Part shown: positions 33,049 to 43,100 of the stretch, piece after piece
How positions within the stretch are numbered: the first letter of the stretch is position 1
How the letters are laid out: every line of letters starts with the position of its first letter
Assembly (NCBI GenBank): GCA_964004625.1
Contig: CAXFOB010000037.1
Location: 1 to 50,739, forward strand
Origin: GCA-002697625 sp002697625
GTDB taxonomy: Bacteria; Bacteroidota; Bacteroidia; Flavobacteriales; BACL11
Direction of reading: 5' to 3'
Length of the DNA: 50,739 bases
Program-made: the position numbers and the translations under genes
The notes under the pieces: generated by a model
The model's input: the letters and a program-made list of their open reading frames with translations, nothing else
Told to the model about the DNA's origin: nothing
Databases searched by the model: none

Positions 33049-33056
33049 CAAAAGTA
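33049..33056 (-). promoter_or_regulatory. -7 promoter box TACTTTTG for mtaB, next to the start codon
   Basis: Exact TAnnTTTG on the minus strand, 4 bp from the ATG at 33044. Predicts a transcript beginning at the start codon. No -33 TTTG is visible. Confidence 0.55.
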
Positions 33057-33141
33057 TTAAAAGTAAAAGTTCTGATAATTTGAAACCTACATTATTTTAA
33101 ATTCGTTGATTAGAGTAAGTTAGAAACTAAAACCATACATT

Positions 33142-36100
33142 ATGACTACAATTTTTACTAGCTCAGTATTTAAAAATATTTTATCTATTCCTAAGAAATA
33201 TGTTTACTATTTCCTTTATCTCATTTTTATGTTATACAGTAATAGTGTCTTCTCACAACTAGTATCTAACTTTACGACTATCTCTTCCAATACTGGATGT
33301 GGTTCCCTTGTGGTTGAGTTTGAAGACTTGTCTACTGGTAACCCGAATACATGGTTATGGGATTTTGGAAATGGTAATACTTCTAACTTACAAAACCCAG
33401 TTTCTCTTTATCCATTCGCAGGGTTTTATACAGTTAGTTTAACTATTTCAGATGGAATTACAAATGATATTAGTACTTTTGTTAATTATATAAAGGTATA
33501 TGAAAAACCAATAGCAGATTTATCTGTAGGAATGACCTCTATTTGCGTCCCGAATGAATTAGATTTCTCGGATGAATCTCATTATTCCAACAATATTCTT
33601 TCTTGGATTTGGGATTTTGGTGATGGAGGAAGTAGTAATATGCAGAATCCAACTTATGAGTATTCAGACCCTGGATTATATACAGTTTCTTTATCAGTTA
33701 TTGATGATAGAGGTTGTGAAAGTTTAGTAATAATGGATAATTTAATTGATGCAAAAGAAGTTCCTATTGCTGATTTTGATTTGGATATTAGTACCTCATG
33801 TGATCCTTTTGAAATAATTAGTTTTCAAAACAATTCTCAGTATTCAATTAGCTATGATTGGAATTTTGGAGATGGACAAAGTTCTAATACTCAAAATCCT
33901 CAACATAATTATTCTTCTGGCATTTATGATATTAAATTAGTTGCAGATAATGGTGTGTGTGCTGACACATTAATTCAGAATAATTTAATAGAGATAGGAG
34001 CGATAGTAATTACTGATTTTGAAAGTAATGTTTCTTCTATTTGTAAAAATAATAATGTGCAATTTACAGATATCTCAAATTACAATCCTGATACTTGGAG
34101 TTGGGACTTTGGGGATGGACAGACATCCACTTTACAAAACCCATCCCACATATATCAAGATGCCGGAATATATACAGTTAGTTTAACTACTTCTAAAAAT
34201 GGAGAATGTATTTCAATCATAGAAAAAATTGATCTTATTGAAGTATTTGAAGATATTGAGATCAATATTTCATCAAATGACACAGTAAGTTGCACACTAC
34301 CATTTCATGTTTCTTTCCAGGATAATACAACAAATGCAATTTCTTGGAATTGGAATTTTGAAAATGGAGATTCGTCTAATTTACAAAACCCAAATATTGT
34401 ATTTAATACTTATGATAATTTTGATGTAGAATTGACTGTAACTGATATAAATGGATGTGTTTCCACGATTACTGAAACAGATTTCATTATTACAGATATG
34501 TTAAAACCAGATTTATCTATTTCTGATTCTATTATTTGTGACTCAGATATAATAGATTTTACAGATTTATCCACATCTTTCTTTCCCATTACTTATTATT
34601 TGTGGGATTTTGGAGATGGTCAAATATCTACTTCGCAAAACCCACAGCATCAGTTTGTTGGAGTGAATACTTTTGATATTACTTTATCAATAGAAAATGA
34701 TCAAGGGTGTTCAGAAGAACTTATATTAACGTCTTTGATTAAAACGGTAGGTCCTGCTACATCAGACTTTGAAGCAGACAGATTAATTAGTTGTGCAGGA
34801 GAAAATATTAACTTTACAGATTTAAGTTCATCTTCAACTATTATCTCCTCTTGGGAGTGGGATTTTGGTGATGGAAGTTCTTCTGTAATTCAGAATCCTA
34901 CTTACCAATATAATCAAACAGGAAATTTTGATGTAACATTAATTACAGGAGAGGGGATATGTACAGATACTCTCATTAAGAATCTCTATATTAAAATTAT
35001 AGAACCATCTGCTTTCTTCATACCAGAATATAATTGTGTTGAACCCTTAATGGTGAATTTTTCTAACGAATCTTCTGGTGCAGATTTTGTTGAATGGGAC
35101 TTTGGTGATGGATTTACTTCTACAGATTTTGATCCGATTCATGTGTATTCTACCCCTGGAGTTTATAATGTGTCTTTAAAAGTAACTAATAATGTAACAC
35201 TTTGTACTCATGAGTATATAGAACAAGTACATGTGTTTTTTCCCATAGCAGATTTCACTTACTTTATAAATAGTCATAATTCCTTAGAGGATTCGGTTGT
35301 ATGTTTACCAAATAGACGTTCTTATATTGAGATTTTATCTCCAAATGTAAGAAATTATAGAATAGATTGGGGAGATGGATATCTTGGCTTTAATCGTGTA
35401 GATCATCTTTATACTACACCAGGAATTTATGATGTCACTTTAATGATAACTGATGATCATACATGTAAAGATACTTTAGTTATTGAAGATATGTTCCGTG
35501 TTACTCAAGTTGAGACTGATTTTGCAATTAATAATGTTCAGGGATGCAATACGTTGACAGTTGATTTTGAGGATTTATCTTCTGTAACTTCATATGTTAT
35601 TTGGGATTTTGGTGATGGTTCAACCTCTTTTTTAAATAACCCTCAACATGTTTATACAAATGAAGGATTTTACGATATAACCTTGTTTTCAAAATCCATT
35701 GATGGATGTAAAGATACTTTAGTTATAGAGGACTATATAAAATTTGTTTATCCAGAAATAGACTTTGATATTAGTGATGATAAAATATGTAAAAATGATG
35801 AGGTTGTATTTGTTGACTCTTCAAAAGGAATTTCTCTTGAATACAATTGGGATTTTGGGGATGGTACCACATCTTCTTCAATAAGTCCAATACATAGTTT
35901 TAATTCTATAGGTGTATTTCCTATAAGTTTAATTATTACTGATACTTTTGGATGTGTCTCAGTTAAAAATGTAGATACTATAAAAGTTCAAGAGGTAGAA
36001 GCGAATTTTACTTCAAATACTATTACTTCTAATTGTCCTCCGCTTATTACTACGTTTTCAAATCAATCTGTAGGAAACATTATAAATTATACATGGGATT

Positions 36101-38472
36101 TTGGAGATGGTCTTAACTCAAGTCAGATAAGTCCATCACACTTGTACTCTTTTTCAGGAGAGTTTGACGTTCAGTTAGTTGTAGAAGATGATTTTGCTTG
36201 TAAGGATACATTAAAATATATTAATTTAATATCAATATTTGGACCTAGTGGTAGCTTTACATTTAGTACAAACACAATGTGTCATTACGATTCTGTTGAG
36301 TTTACTTCAAATGTTCAGAATACAGATTTGTATTTATGGGATTTTGGAGATGGAATATTTTCAACTGACAGTCATCCAACACATTCTTATTCTTCTGGCA
36401 GTTATTTTCACCCAACACTAGTAATTGAAAATTCATCTTCATGTCAGATAATAGTTTCTTCTGATGATTCTATACAGGTAGTAGAAATAACTGTAGATGC
36501 AGGATTAGATAAATTACTTTGTTTTGGAGATACTGTATTATTAGAATCCATTGGTTCAGCTACTAATTATATATGGAATTCTTCTCCTTATTTATTGCAA
36601 GATTCAATCGCCAATACTCTTGCTTTCCCTTTAGAAAACAATATGTTTTACATTACAAATTCAGATGGAATGTGTTTTGCAACGGATTCAGTATTTGTGA
36701 TAGTAGATACGAATATACCTGAACCATTTTTTACTACCTTAAAAAATTGTTATTTGGACAGTATGGAATTATATGGTGATGCGGGAATCAATGCTTCTTC
36801 ATTTTCATGGGAATGGACAATTCTTGGACAAAACTTATATAGTCAGGATGATTATTTTCAATTCGATACTATCGGATTGTACAATGTAGACTTATTAGTA
36901 AAAAACTTAGACAATAATTGTGATGCGAAAACTAGTCAAATTGTAGAGGTTTTACCACTTCCACAAGTAAATTTTAGAACCGATGAGGTTTGTTTTGGTC
37001 AGAAAACAAATTTTACAAATCTTTCAGGAAGTGATGTTACCTCAGTTCTATGGAGTTTTGGAGATGGATATCAATCTTCATCTAATTCAAATCCCAGCAT
37101 TCTTTTTTCTTCTCCTGGTATTTTTAATTCTACATTAGTTGTAAATTCAGATTTAGGATGTTTAAATGCTATAACAAAAGAAGTGTTAGTTCATGAAAAT
37201 CCAGAAGTATTTTTAAATATTTCTGAAGTCTGTGAAGGTTTTGAAAGTGAATTTACATCTATAATTGTATTAAATGATGGATATATTACAGATTGGACCT
37301 GGGACTTTGGAGATGCAAGTATACTTTCAGACACAGAACATAATTCTCATGTTTATGAAAAGTGGGGAGCGTTTGATGTTAGTTTACAGGTAAGATCAAA
37401 TTTTGGGTGTATTAGTTCTGTTAATGAGCAAGCAATTGTAAATCCTAATCCCGAGATTTTATTTGATGTAGAACAGATTTGTAAGGGAGATATCACAAGA
37501 TTTACTTCACAAGCATCAATTATAGAAGGTGATATCTTACATTATTCTTGGAGTTTTGGTGATGGAAACACATCAGTATTTACTAATTCTTCAAATGAAT
37601 ATTCTCAAGCAGGAATTTATCCAGTCAATTTATTAGTTAGTTCAGCAAAAGGATGTTCTTCTAATCTAGAGAAACAAATAAAGATTTTTGATCTTCCTGA
37701 AGTACATTTTTTAGTTGATAGAGAAGTTTGTGAATTAGAACAGATTAATTTTATAAATAATACAAATTCAGATGATATAATTATAGAATATAATTGGGAT
37801 TTTGGAGACAGAATCATTTCTTCTGAAAAGAATCCTTCACATTCTTATAAAAACTCAGGAATATATGATGTTTTATTGTCAGTTGAAACTGTTAATGGTT
37901 GTAAAAATCTTAATTTTAAGGATAGTTTTATAATTGTTCATAAAAACCCAATTGCCGAGTTTGATATGTCTGACAGAAGGGTAAGTGTTTTGGATTCAGA
38001 GGTATTATTTACAAATAATTCAGGTTCTGACTTGTTCTTTGAGTGGGATTTTGATAATGGAATAATAGATTCAGATAATACTGATGTTATAATTAATTTT
38101 ATAGAAGCAGGAAATTATGATGTATTATTGTATGTTGAGAATGATATTGGTTGTTCAGATGAAATAACACATCAGGTTATTGTTGGTGAAGAATTTTCAG
38201 TTTTTGTTCCTACTGCATTTACCCCTAATAATGATGGATTAAATGATGAGTTTCTATCTTCTACACAAGGTGTTTATGAATTTGAGATGAAGATATTTAA
38301 TAGGTGGGGAGAGTTGATTTTTTCTTCAGATAATAAGGATTTTGGATGGGATGGATATTCCTCTAATACAGGAAATTTTATGGAAAATGGTACTTATCTT
38401 TATTCAATAAGAGTTACAGATTACAATGATAAGACATGGGTGTATAATGGAGAGGTAAACTTGATGAAATAA
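33142..38472 (+). CDS. Giant PKD-repeat surface protein with CHU_C C-terminus
   Basis: 1776 residues. A long signal peptide (20-residue basic start, then YVYYFLYLIFMLYSNSVFSQ) leads into about 18 PKD-type domains spaced ~85-90 residues, most with the W-D-F-G-D-G core (17 readable cores, some degenerate). One domain near residues 1114-1192 (GDTVLLESIGSATNYIW) is of a different, Ig-like type. The last ~90 residues are a CHU_C sorting domain (FVPTAFTPNNDGLNDEF, MKIFNRWGELIF, GWDGYSSNTG, GTYLYSIRV). It is type B T9SS cargo and probably a fibrous surface adhesin; PKD arrays form extended rods in other proteins. No exact promoter box is seen in the 97 bp upstream (a GATAATTTG at 33073-33081 is close). 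Most domains hold a Cys pair. Confidence 0.88.
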   Translation: MTTIFTSSVFKNILSIPKKYVYYFLYLIFMLYSNSVFSQLVSNFTTISSNTGCGSLVVEFEDLSTGNPNTWLWDFGNGNTSNLQNPVSLYPFAGFYTVSLTISDGITNDISTFVNYIKVYEKPIADLSVGMTSICVPNELDFSDESHYSNNILSWIWDFGDGGSSNMQNPTYEYSDPGLYTVSLSVIDDRGCESLVIMDNLIDAKEVPIADFDLDISTSCDPFEIISFQNNSQYSISYDWNFGDGQSSNTQNPQHNYSSGIYDIKLVADNGVCADTLIQNNLIEIGAIVITDFESNVSSICKNNNVQFTDISNYNPDTWSWDFGDGQTSTLQNPSHIYQDAGIYTVSLTTSKNGECISIIEKIDLIEVFEDIEINISSNDTVSCTLPFHVSFQDNTTNAISWNWNFENGDSSNLQNPNIVFNTYDNFDVELTVTDINGCVSTITETDFIITDMLKPDLSISDSIICDSDIIDFTDLSTSFFPITYYLWDFGDGQISTSQNPQHQFVGVNTFDITLSIENDQGCSEELILTSLIKTVGPATSDFEADRLISCAGENINFTDLSSSSTIISSWEWDFGDGSSSVIQNPTYQYNQTGNFDVTLITGEGICTDTLIKNLYIKIIEPSAFFIPEYNCVEPLMVNFSNESSGADFVEWDFGDGFTSTDFDPIHVYSTPGVYNVSLKVTNNVTLCTHEYIEQVHVFFPIADFTYFINSHNSLEDSVVCLPNRRSYIEILSPNVRNYRIDWGDGYLGFNRVDHLYTTPGIYDVTLMITDDHTCKDTLVIEDMFRVTQVETDFAINNVQGCNTLTVDFEDLSSVTSYVIWDFGDGSTSFLNNPQHVYTNEGFYDITLFSKSIDGCKDTLVIEDYIKFVYPEIDFDISDDKICKNDEVVFVDSSKGISLEYNWDFGDGTTSSSISPIHSFNSIGVFPISLIITDTFGCVSVKNVDTIKVQEVEANFTSNTITSNCPPLITTFSNQSVGNIINYTWDFGDGLNSSQISPSHLYSFSGEFDVQLVVEDDFACKDTLKYINLISIFGPSGSFTFSTNTMCHYDSVEFTSNVQNTDLYLWDFGDGIFSTDSHPTHSYSSGSYFHPTLVIENSSSCQIIVSSDDSIQVVEITVDAGLDKLLCFGDTVLLESIGSATNYIWNSSPYLLQDSIANTLAFPLENNMFYITNSDGMCFATDSVFVIVDTNIPEPFFTTLKNCYLDSMELYGDAGINASSFSWEWTILGQNLYSQDDYFQFDTIGLYNVDLLVKNLDNNCDAKTSQIVEVLPLPQVNFRTDEVCFGQKTNFTNLSGSDVTSVLWSFGDGYQSSSNSNPSILFSSPGIFNSTLVVNSDLGCLNAITKEVLVHENPEVFLNISEVCEGFESEFTSIIVLNDGYITDWTWDFGDASILSDTEHNSHVYEKWGAFDVSLQVRSNFGCISSVNEQAIVNPNPEILFDVEQICKGDITRFTSQASIIEGDILHYSWSFGDGNTSVFTNSSNEYSQAGIYPVNLLVSSAKGCSSNLEKQIKIFDLPEVHFLVDREVCELEQINFINNTNSDDIIIEYNWDFGDRIISSEKNPSHSYKNSGIYDVLLSVETVNGCKNLNFKDSFIIVHKNPIAEFDMSDRRVSVLDSEVLFTNNSGSDLFFEWDFDNGIIDSDNTDVIINFIEAGNYDVLLYVENDIGCSDEITHQVIVGEEFSVFVPTAFTPNNDGLNDEFLSSTQGVYEFEMKIFNRWGELIFSSDNKDFGWDGYSSNTGNFMENGTYLYSIRVTDYNDKTWVYNGEVNLMK
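33259..38190 (+). repeat. Tandem PKD-domain array (~18 units)
   Basis: In-frame tandem repeats of roughly 255-270 bp within the gene at 33142. The most conserved DNA is the core TGGGATTTTGGWGATGG and the following serine/asparagine codons ending in AATCC or CCAA. Units differ enough in sequence to be old duplications; I see no two adjacent identical units. One Ig-like unit interrupts the array at about 36481-36717. Confidence 0.8.
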
Positions 38473-38498
38473 ATTATTTATTAATAAATTAGCCGAAC

Positions 38499-38507
38499 TA
38501 ATATTTG
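38499..38507 (+). promoter_or_regulatory. -7-like box TAATATTTG next to the start of the binding-protein gene
   Basis: TA and TTTG are present but with three instead of two bases between them, 4 bp before the ATG at 38512. If used, the transcript would be leaderless. Confidence 0.35.
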
Positions 38508-38511
38508 TAAA

Positions 38512-40098
38512 ATGAATTTTAGATTCTTCTTTTTTATTTGTATCTTTTTTTTGTTTTCATGTTCTACTAAATATGATAATTCAAATTTAAAAATATTTAA
38601 ATACAATGAGTCCAATGGAATTTCTACATTAGACCCTGTATTTGCAAAGGATAAGGCAACAATTTGGGCCACTTCTCAATTATTTAATTCATTAGTTAAG
38701 ATGGGGAGTAATCTAGAAGTTGATCCGTCTGTTGCATCCAGTTGGAAAATTTCTGAAGATGGATTATTATACACCTTTTATCTCAGAGAAGATGTGTTCT
38801 TTCATGATAATGAAATTTTCAAAGAAGGAAGAGGTAGAAGGGTGGTTGCTTCTGATTTTGTATATTCTTTTGACAGATTACTACGTGAAGATTTAGCAGC
38901 TCCTGGTTCTTGGGTGTTTAATAATGTTTCTTCATATTCTGCAATAAATGATACAACCTTACAGATTTATTTAAAACAATCTTTTCCTCCTTTTTTATCT
39001 TTATTAAGCATGCAATATTGTTCAGTTGTCCCATTTGAATGTGCTGATACAAAGGATTTCCGTTCCAATCCAGTGGGAACCGGTCCGTTTCAATTTAAAT
39101 ATTGGCAAGAAGGTGTAAAGCTGGTTTTAAGAAAAAACAACAACTATTTTGAACACGAAAATGGAGTAAAACTACCATATTTAGATGCTGTTTCAATTAC
39201 TTTTATTAAGGATAAGCAATCTGAATTTCTGAGTTTTTTACAAGGTGATGTGGATTTTATTTCAGGAATAGACCCTTCTTACAAAGATGAGATATTAAAT
39301 AGAGATGGATCGTTAAAAGACAAATATTCAGAGAAAATTAATTTAGAATCTCTACCTTTTTTAAATACAGAGTATCTAGGGTTTTTATTAGATGGAACAA
39401 GTGAAACTTCAGAGAATATATATCTAAGAAAAGCTATAAACTCTGCAATAGATAAAGATAAGATGCTAAAGTATTTGAGGAATAACATAGGGATTGCCGC
39501 TAATAATGGTTTTATACCTAATGGATTACCTTCTTTTTCCGATACTTTAATTTATGATGAATACAATCAAGTTAAGGCGCTAGATTATTTAGAAAAAGCT
39601 GGATTCCCAAATGGACAGGGATTAGAACCTATAATTTTACACACTACATCTTCCTATTTGGATTTTTGTGAGTTTATACAATCTGAAGTAAAAAAAATAG
39701 GTATTGAGTTAAAGATTGAAGTAAATCCACCATCTACACATAGGCAAATGGTCGCTACATCAAAACTGGATTTTTTTAGGGGTAGTTGGATGGCTGATTA
39801 TCCAGATGCGGAGAATTATCTTTCCTTGTTTTATAGTGGTAATTTTTGTCCTGATGGACCCAACTATACTCATTTCCACAATGAGGAATTTGATATATTG
39901 TATGAGAAGTCTGTAAAAGAAACAAATATCAAAAAGAGAATAGAGATGTATCAAAAATTAGATGGAATAATAATGCAAAATATGGCAATTATTCCCTTGT
40001 ATTACGATCAGATTATTCGTTTTACTAATAAAAATATTTCAGGGTTCAACTCCAATGCGCAAAATAGTCTAAACCTTATATATTTGAAGAAGGAGTAG
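38512..40098 (+). CDS. Peptide/nickel-type ABC substrate-binding lipoprotein (SBP family 5)
   Basis: 528 residues with a lipoprotein signal (MNFRFFFFICIFFLFSC). The family 5 layout is visible: NESNGISTLDPVFAKDKATIWATSQLFNSLV at the start, DPSVASSWKISEDGLLYTFYLREDVFFHDNE, then VASDFVYSFDRLL, NPVGTGPFQF, ALDYLEKAGFPNGQG, and SWMADYPDAENYLSLFYSGN. Such proteins bind oligopeptides or similar ligands for an ABC importer. No permease or ATPase gene is in the window, so it is an orphan here; in Bacteroidota such lone lipoproteins are common and their transporter may be elsewhere. It lies between two giant CHU_C genes on the same strand, 39 bp and 51 bp away. Confidence 0.9.
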   Translation: MNFRFFFFICIFFLFSCSTKYDNSNLKIFKYNESNGISTLDPVFAKDKATIWATSQLFNSLVKMGSNLEVDPSVASSWKISEDGLLYTFYLREDVFFHDNEIFKEGRGRRVVASDFVYSFDRLLREDLAAPGSWVFNNVSSYSAINDTTLQIYLKQSFPPFLSLLSMQYCSVVPFECADTKDFRSNPVGTGPFQFKYWQEGVKLVLRKNNNYFEHENGVKLPYLDAVSITFIKDKQSEFLSFLQGDVDFISGIDPSYKDEILNRDGSLKDKYSEKINLESLPFLNTEYLGFLLDGTSETSENIYLRKAINSAIDKDKMLKYLRNNIGIAANNGFIPNGLPSFSDTLIYDEYNQVKALDYLEKAGFPNGQGLEPIILHTTSSYLDFCEFIQSEVKKIGIELKIEVNPPSTHRQMVATSKLDFFRGSWMADYPDAENYLSLFYSGNFCPDGPNYTHFHNEEFDILYEKSVKETNIKKRIEMYQKLDGIIMQNMAIIPLYYDQIIRFTNKNISGFNSNAQNSLNLIYLKKE

Positions 40099-40122
40099 AG
40101 TTTACTATTTACCTTTTTTCAT

Positions 40123-40130
40123 TATCTTTG
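40123..40130 (+). promoter_or_regulatory. -7 promoter box TATCTTTG for the SprB-repeat protein
   Basis: Exact TAnnTTTG, 19 bp upstream of the ATG at 40150. No TTTG lies at the expected -33 distance. Confidence 0.6.
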
Positions 40131-40149
40131 TATTTAATATTATTTACTT

Positions 40150-43100
40150 ATGAACAATAAAATTCTTTTTATTATATTTTCTCTCCTCCTTTCTTTTGCT
40201 GTTCAGGCTCAGATAGGAATAACTAACAATGCGCCTAATAATAATCCAACACATTTAATAAGTAATGTTTTAGTTGGAGGAGGAGTTAGTATAAGTAATA
40301 TTCAGTTTTCAGGTAATAATCAACAAATAGGATACTTTTCAAATGGGAATAGTATAGGAATGCAAAGTGGAATTGTTATGAGTTCAGGACATGTTACAGA
40401 TGCAGATTTAGGAGGAAACCCTTCTTCAAATAATACTCCTGCCAATGGTTCACAATGTAATAATGTTGTAGGTACTATTTGTAATGACTTGTATACTGTT
40501 GCAAATTCAGTACCTCCACTGGTTGGTCAAGGTTTCTCAGTGTCTGACATCAATGACATGTGTGTATTAGAGTTTGATTTTATACCCGAATCAGATACCA
40601 TCATTTTTAATTATAGTTTTGGTTCTGAGGAATATTTAACTTGGGTTAATTCTTCTTATAATGATGTTTTTGGGTTTTTTATTAGTGGACCAGGAATAAC
40701 AGGAATATATTCTAGTCCGGCGGGTTTTCCAAACGGATCTCAAAATATAGCGGTAGTTCCTAATAGTAATCCACCATTGCCTATTACAGTTAGTTCAGTT
40801 CACCCTGCATATAATGGAATCTATTATAATAACGGAAATACTAATATTTCATATAATGGATATACAGATGTTTTTACAGCAATGGCCGTTGTTCAGCCTT
40901 GCGAAACTTATCATATTCGTTTAGCAATAGCAGATGGATCTGACGATTATTTAGATTCTGGTGTTTTTTTAGAAGCAAATAGTTTTTCTTCAACAGCGGT
41001 TAGTATTGATACGAATATGGTAAGTATTGTTTCAGACACATTATTTGTAGAATGTTTAGATTCTACACTGGTTTTAGATGCTGGAATTACAAATTCTAAT
41101 TATTCAGTTTTATGGAGTACAGGAGACACAACAACATCTATATTTGTTGGTCCTGGACAATATTTTTATACAGCAACTAATGGTAGCTGTGTATTATTTT
41201 CTGATACTGTTGCTATTTATAATCAGTCTATTATTCAAAAAGATACAATTGTAAATCAGATTTCATGTTTTGGATTAACGGATGGTTCTGTTGATTTGTC
41301 AGTTTCAGGTGGGACCCCTCCTTATAATTTTTTCTGGCATGATTCTGTTAGTGGATTTAATTCTATTTCAGAAGATTTAAATAATCTTTCTGAAGGTGTG
41401 TATCATTGCGTAATAACAGATTCGAACTTATGTCCTACACCAATGATTTCGGTAAGTATTGTAGAGCCTTCTTCTTTAGTGGATAGTTCTACCTATACAA
41501 ACGTAAGTTGTTATGGTTTAAACGATGGAGAGATAAGTTTAATTTTATCTGGAGGAACGCAGCCTTATAATGTTAGTTGGAGTTCTTTAGGTGGATATAA
41601 TAATAATGGAGTCAATATTTCAAATTTGGGTATGGATGTGTATACAGCAACAATTACAGACGCAAACAATTGTGGACCGATTTTTGAATCAATTACCATC
41701 ACTGAACCATCTGATATTACTTTGTATGGAAATTCAACTAATGTGAGTTGTTTTGGATTTAATGATGGAAGTGTTGACTTAACTACAACTGGAGCTGGTT
41801 TAATTTTTAATTGGACAGGACCAAATGGATATACTTCAAATCAAGAGGATATTTCGTTATTAGAACCAGGAATATATACCATTAATATAACAGACAGTAC
41901 AGGATGTATTGGACCTTCATCATCTTATGTTATAACTGAACCTTCAGAAATTATAGTTTCTCATGTTATTACAGATGTTAGTTGTAACGGATTAAATGAC
42001 GGAAGTATTGACTTAAATATATCAGGTGGTTTTGGTAATTATACTACAATTTGGAATAGCCCTAATGGATATTTTAATATCTCTGAAGATGCATTTAGTT
42101 TGATAGCGGGTCTTTACAATTATACTATTACAGATGTAAACGGTTGTTCTCCTTCAGTAAATCATTCTCCATTAGTAGTATCTCAGCCTACAGAAATACA
42201 ATTTTCTACATCAGTAGTAGATGAAAGTTGTTATTCATATGCGGATGGTGCTATTGATGTATCCATAACATCATCTGGAGTATATACGTTTTCTTGGATT
42301 GGACCTAATTCATTTAGCTCTGGGAATTTAAACATCTCCTCATTAGAAGCTGGTGCGTATAATTTAACAATCACAGATGCAAATAATTGTCAAACATTAG
42401 TTACAGAATCAGTAGGAATAGGGAATATTATTTTTGTAGATACATTTATTACTAATATTAGTTGTAATGGGGTAAATGATGGAAATATTATTTTATTAAC
42501 TCCAAACGCTACAAATCCTACTTTTTCCTGGACAGGACCTAATAATTTTTCATCTACAAACTCTCAGGTTTTTAATTTAACATCAGGAATGTATTCTGTT
42601 GTAGTTAATGACACCTTTAATTGTCCTAAACAATTAAACTTCTCAATAACATCACCAAATCCATTATATATTTCTACATCTGTTACGGATGAGAGTTGCG
42701 AAACTTATTCTGATGGATCGATAGAAGTTTATGTTTCTGGTGGTACACCAAATTATTCATTCGTATGGAGTAATGGAATTACTGATTCAGTAAATTCAAA
42801 TTTAACACATGGTGATTACATACTTAACATTTATGATAATAACAATTGTATAATTACCGATACTTTTACTGTTTCATTATATTTATTTGATACCATTAGA
42901 ACTATTACAAATGTTAGTTGTTTTGGAGGTTCTGATGGAAGTATTGATTTAGAAATTATTGGAGGTAATACTCCTTTTCTTTATAATTGGAATACTGGTG
43001 CTACTTCACAAGATTTAGCAAATATCCCGTCTTCTGTTTATACTATAAATATTACTGATGCTACTAATTGTACCATTAGTAGAGATGTTATAATTACTGA

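Noticed and set aside
38477..38488. Palindrome TTTATTAATAAA after the PKD protein as a terminator or operator
   Set aside because: Pure A/T, no stable stem or U-tract; expected by chance in this DNA.
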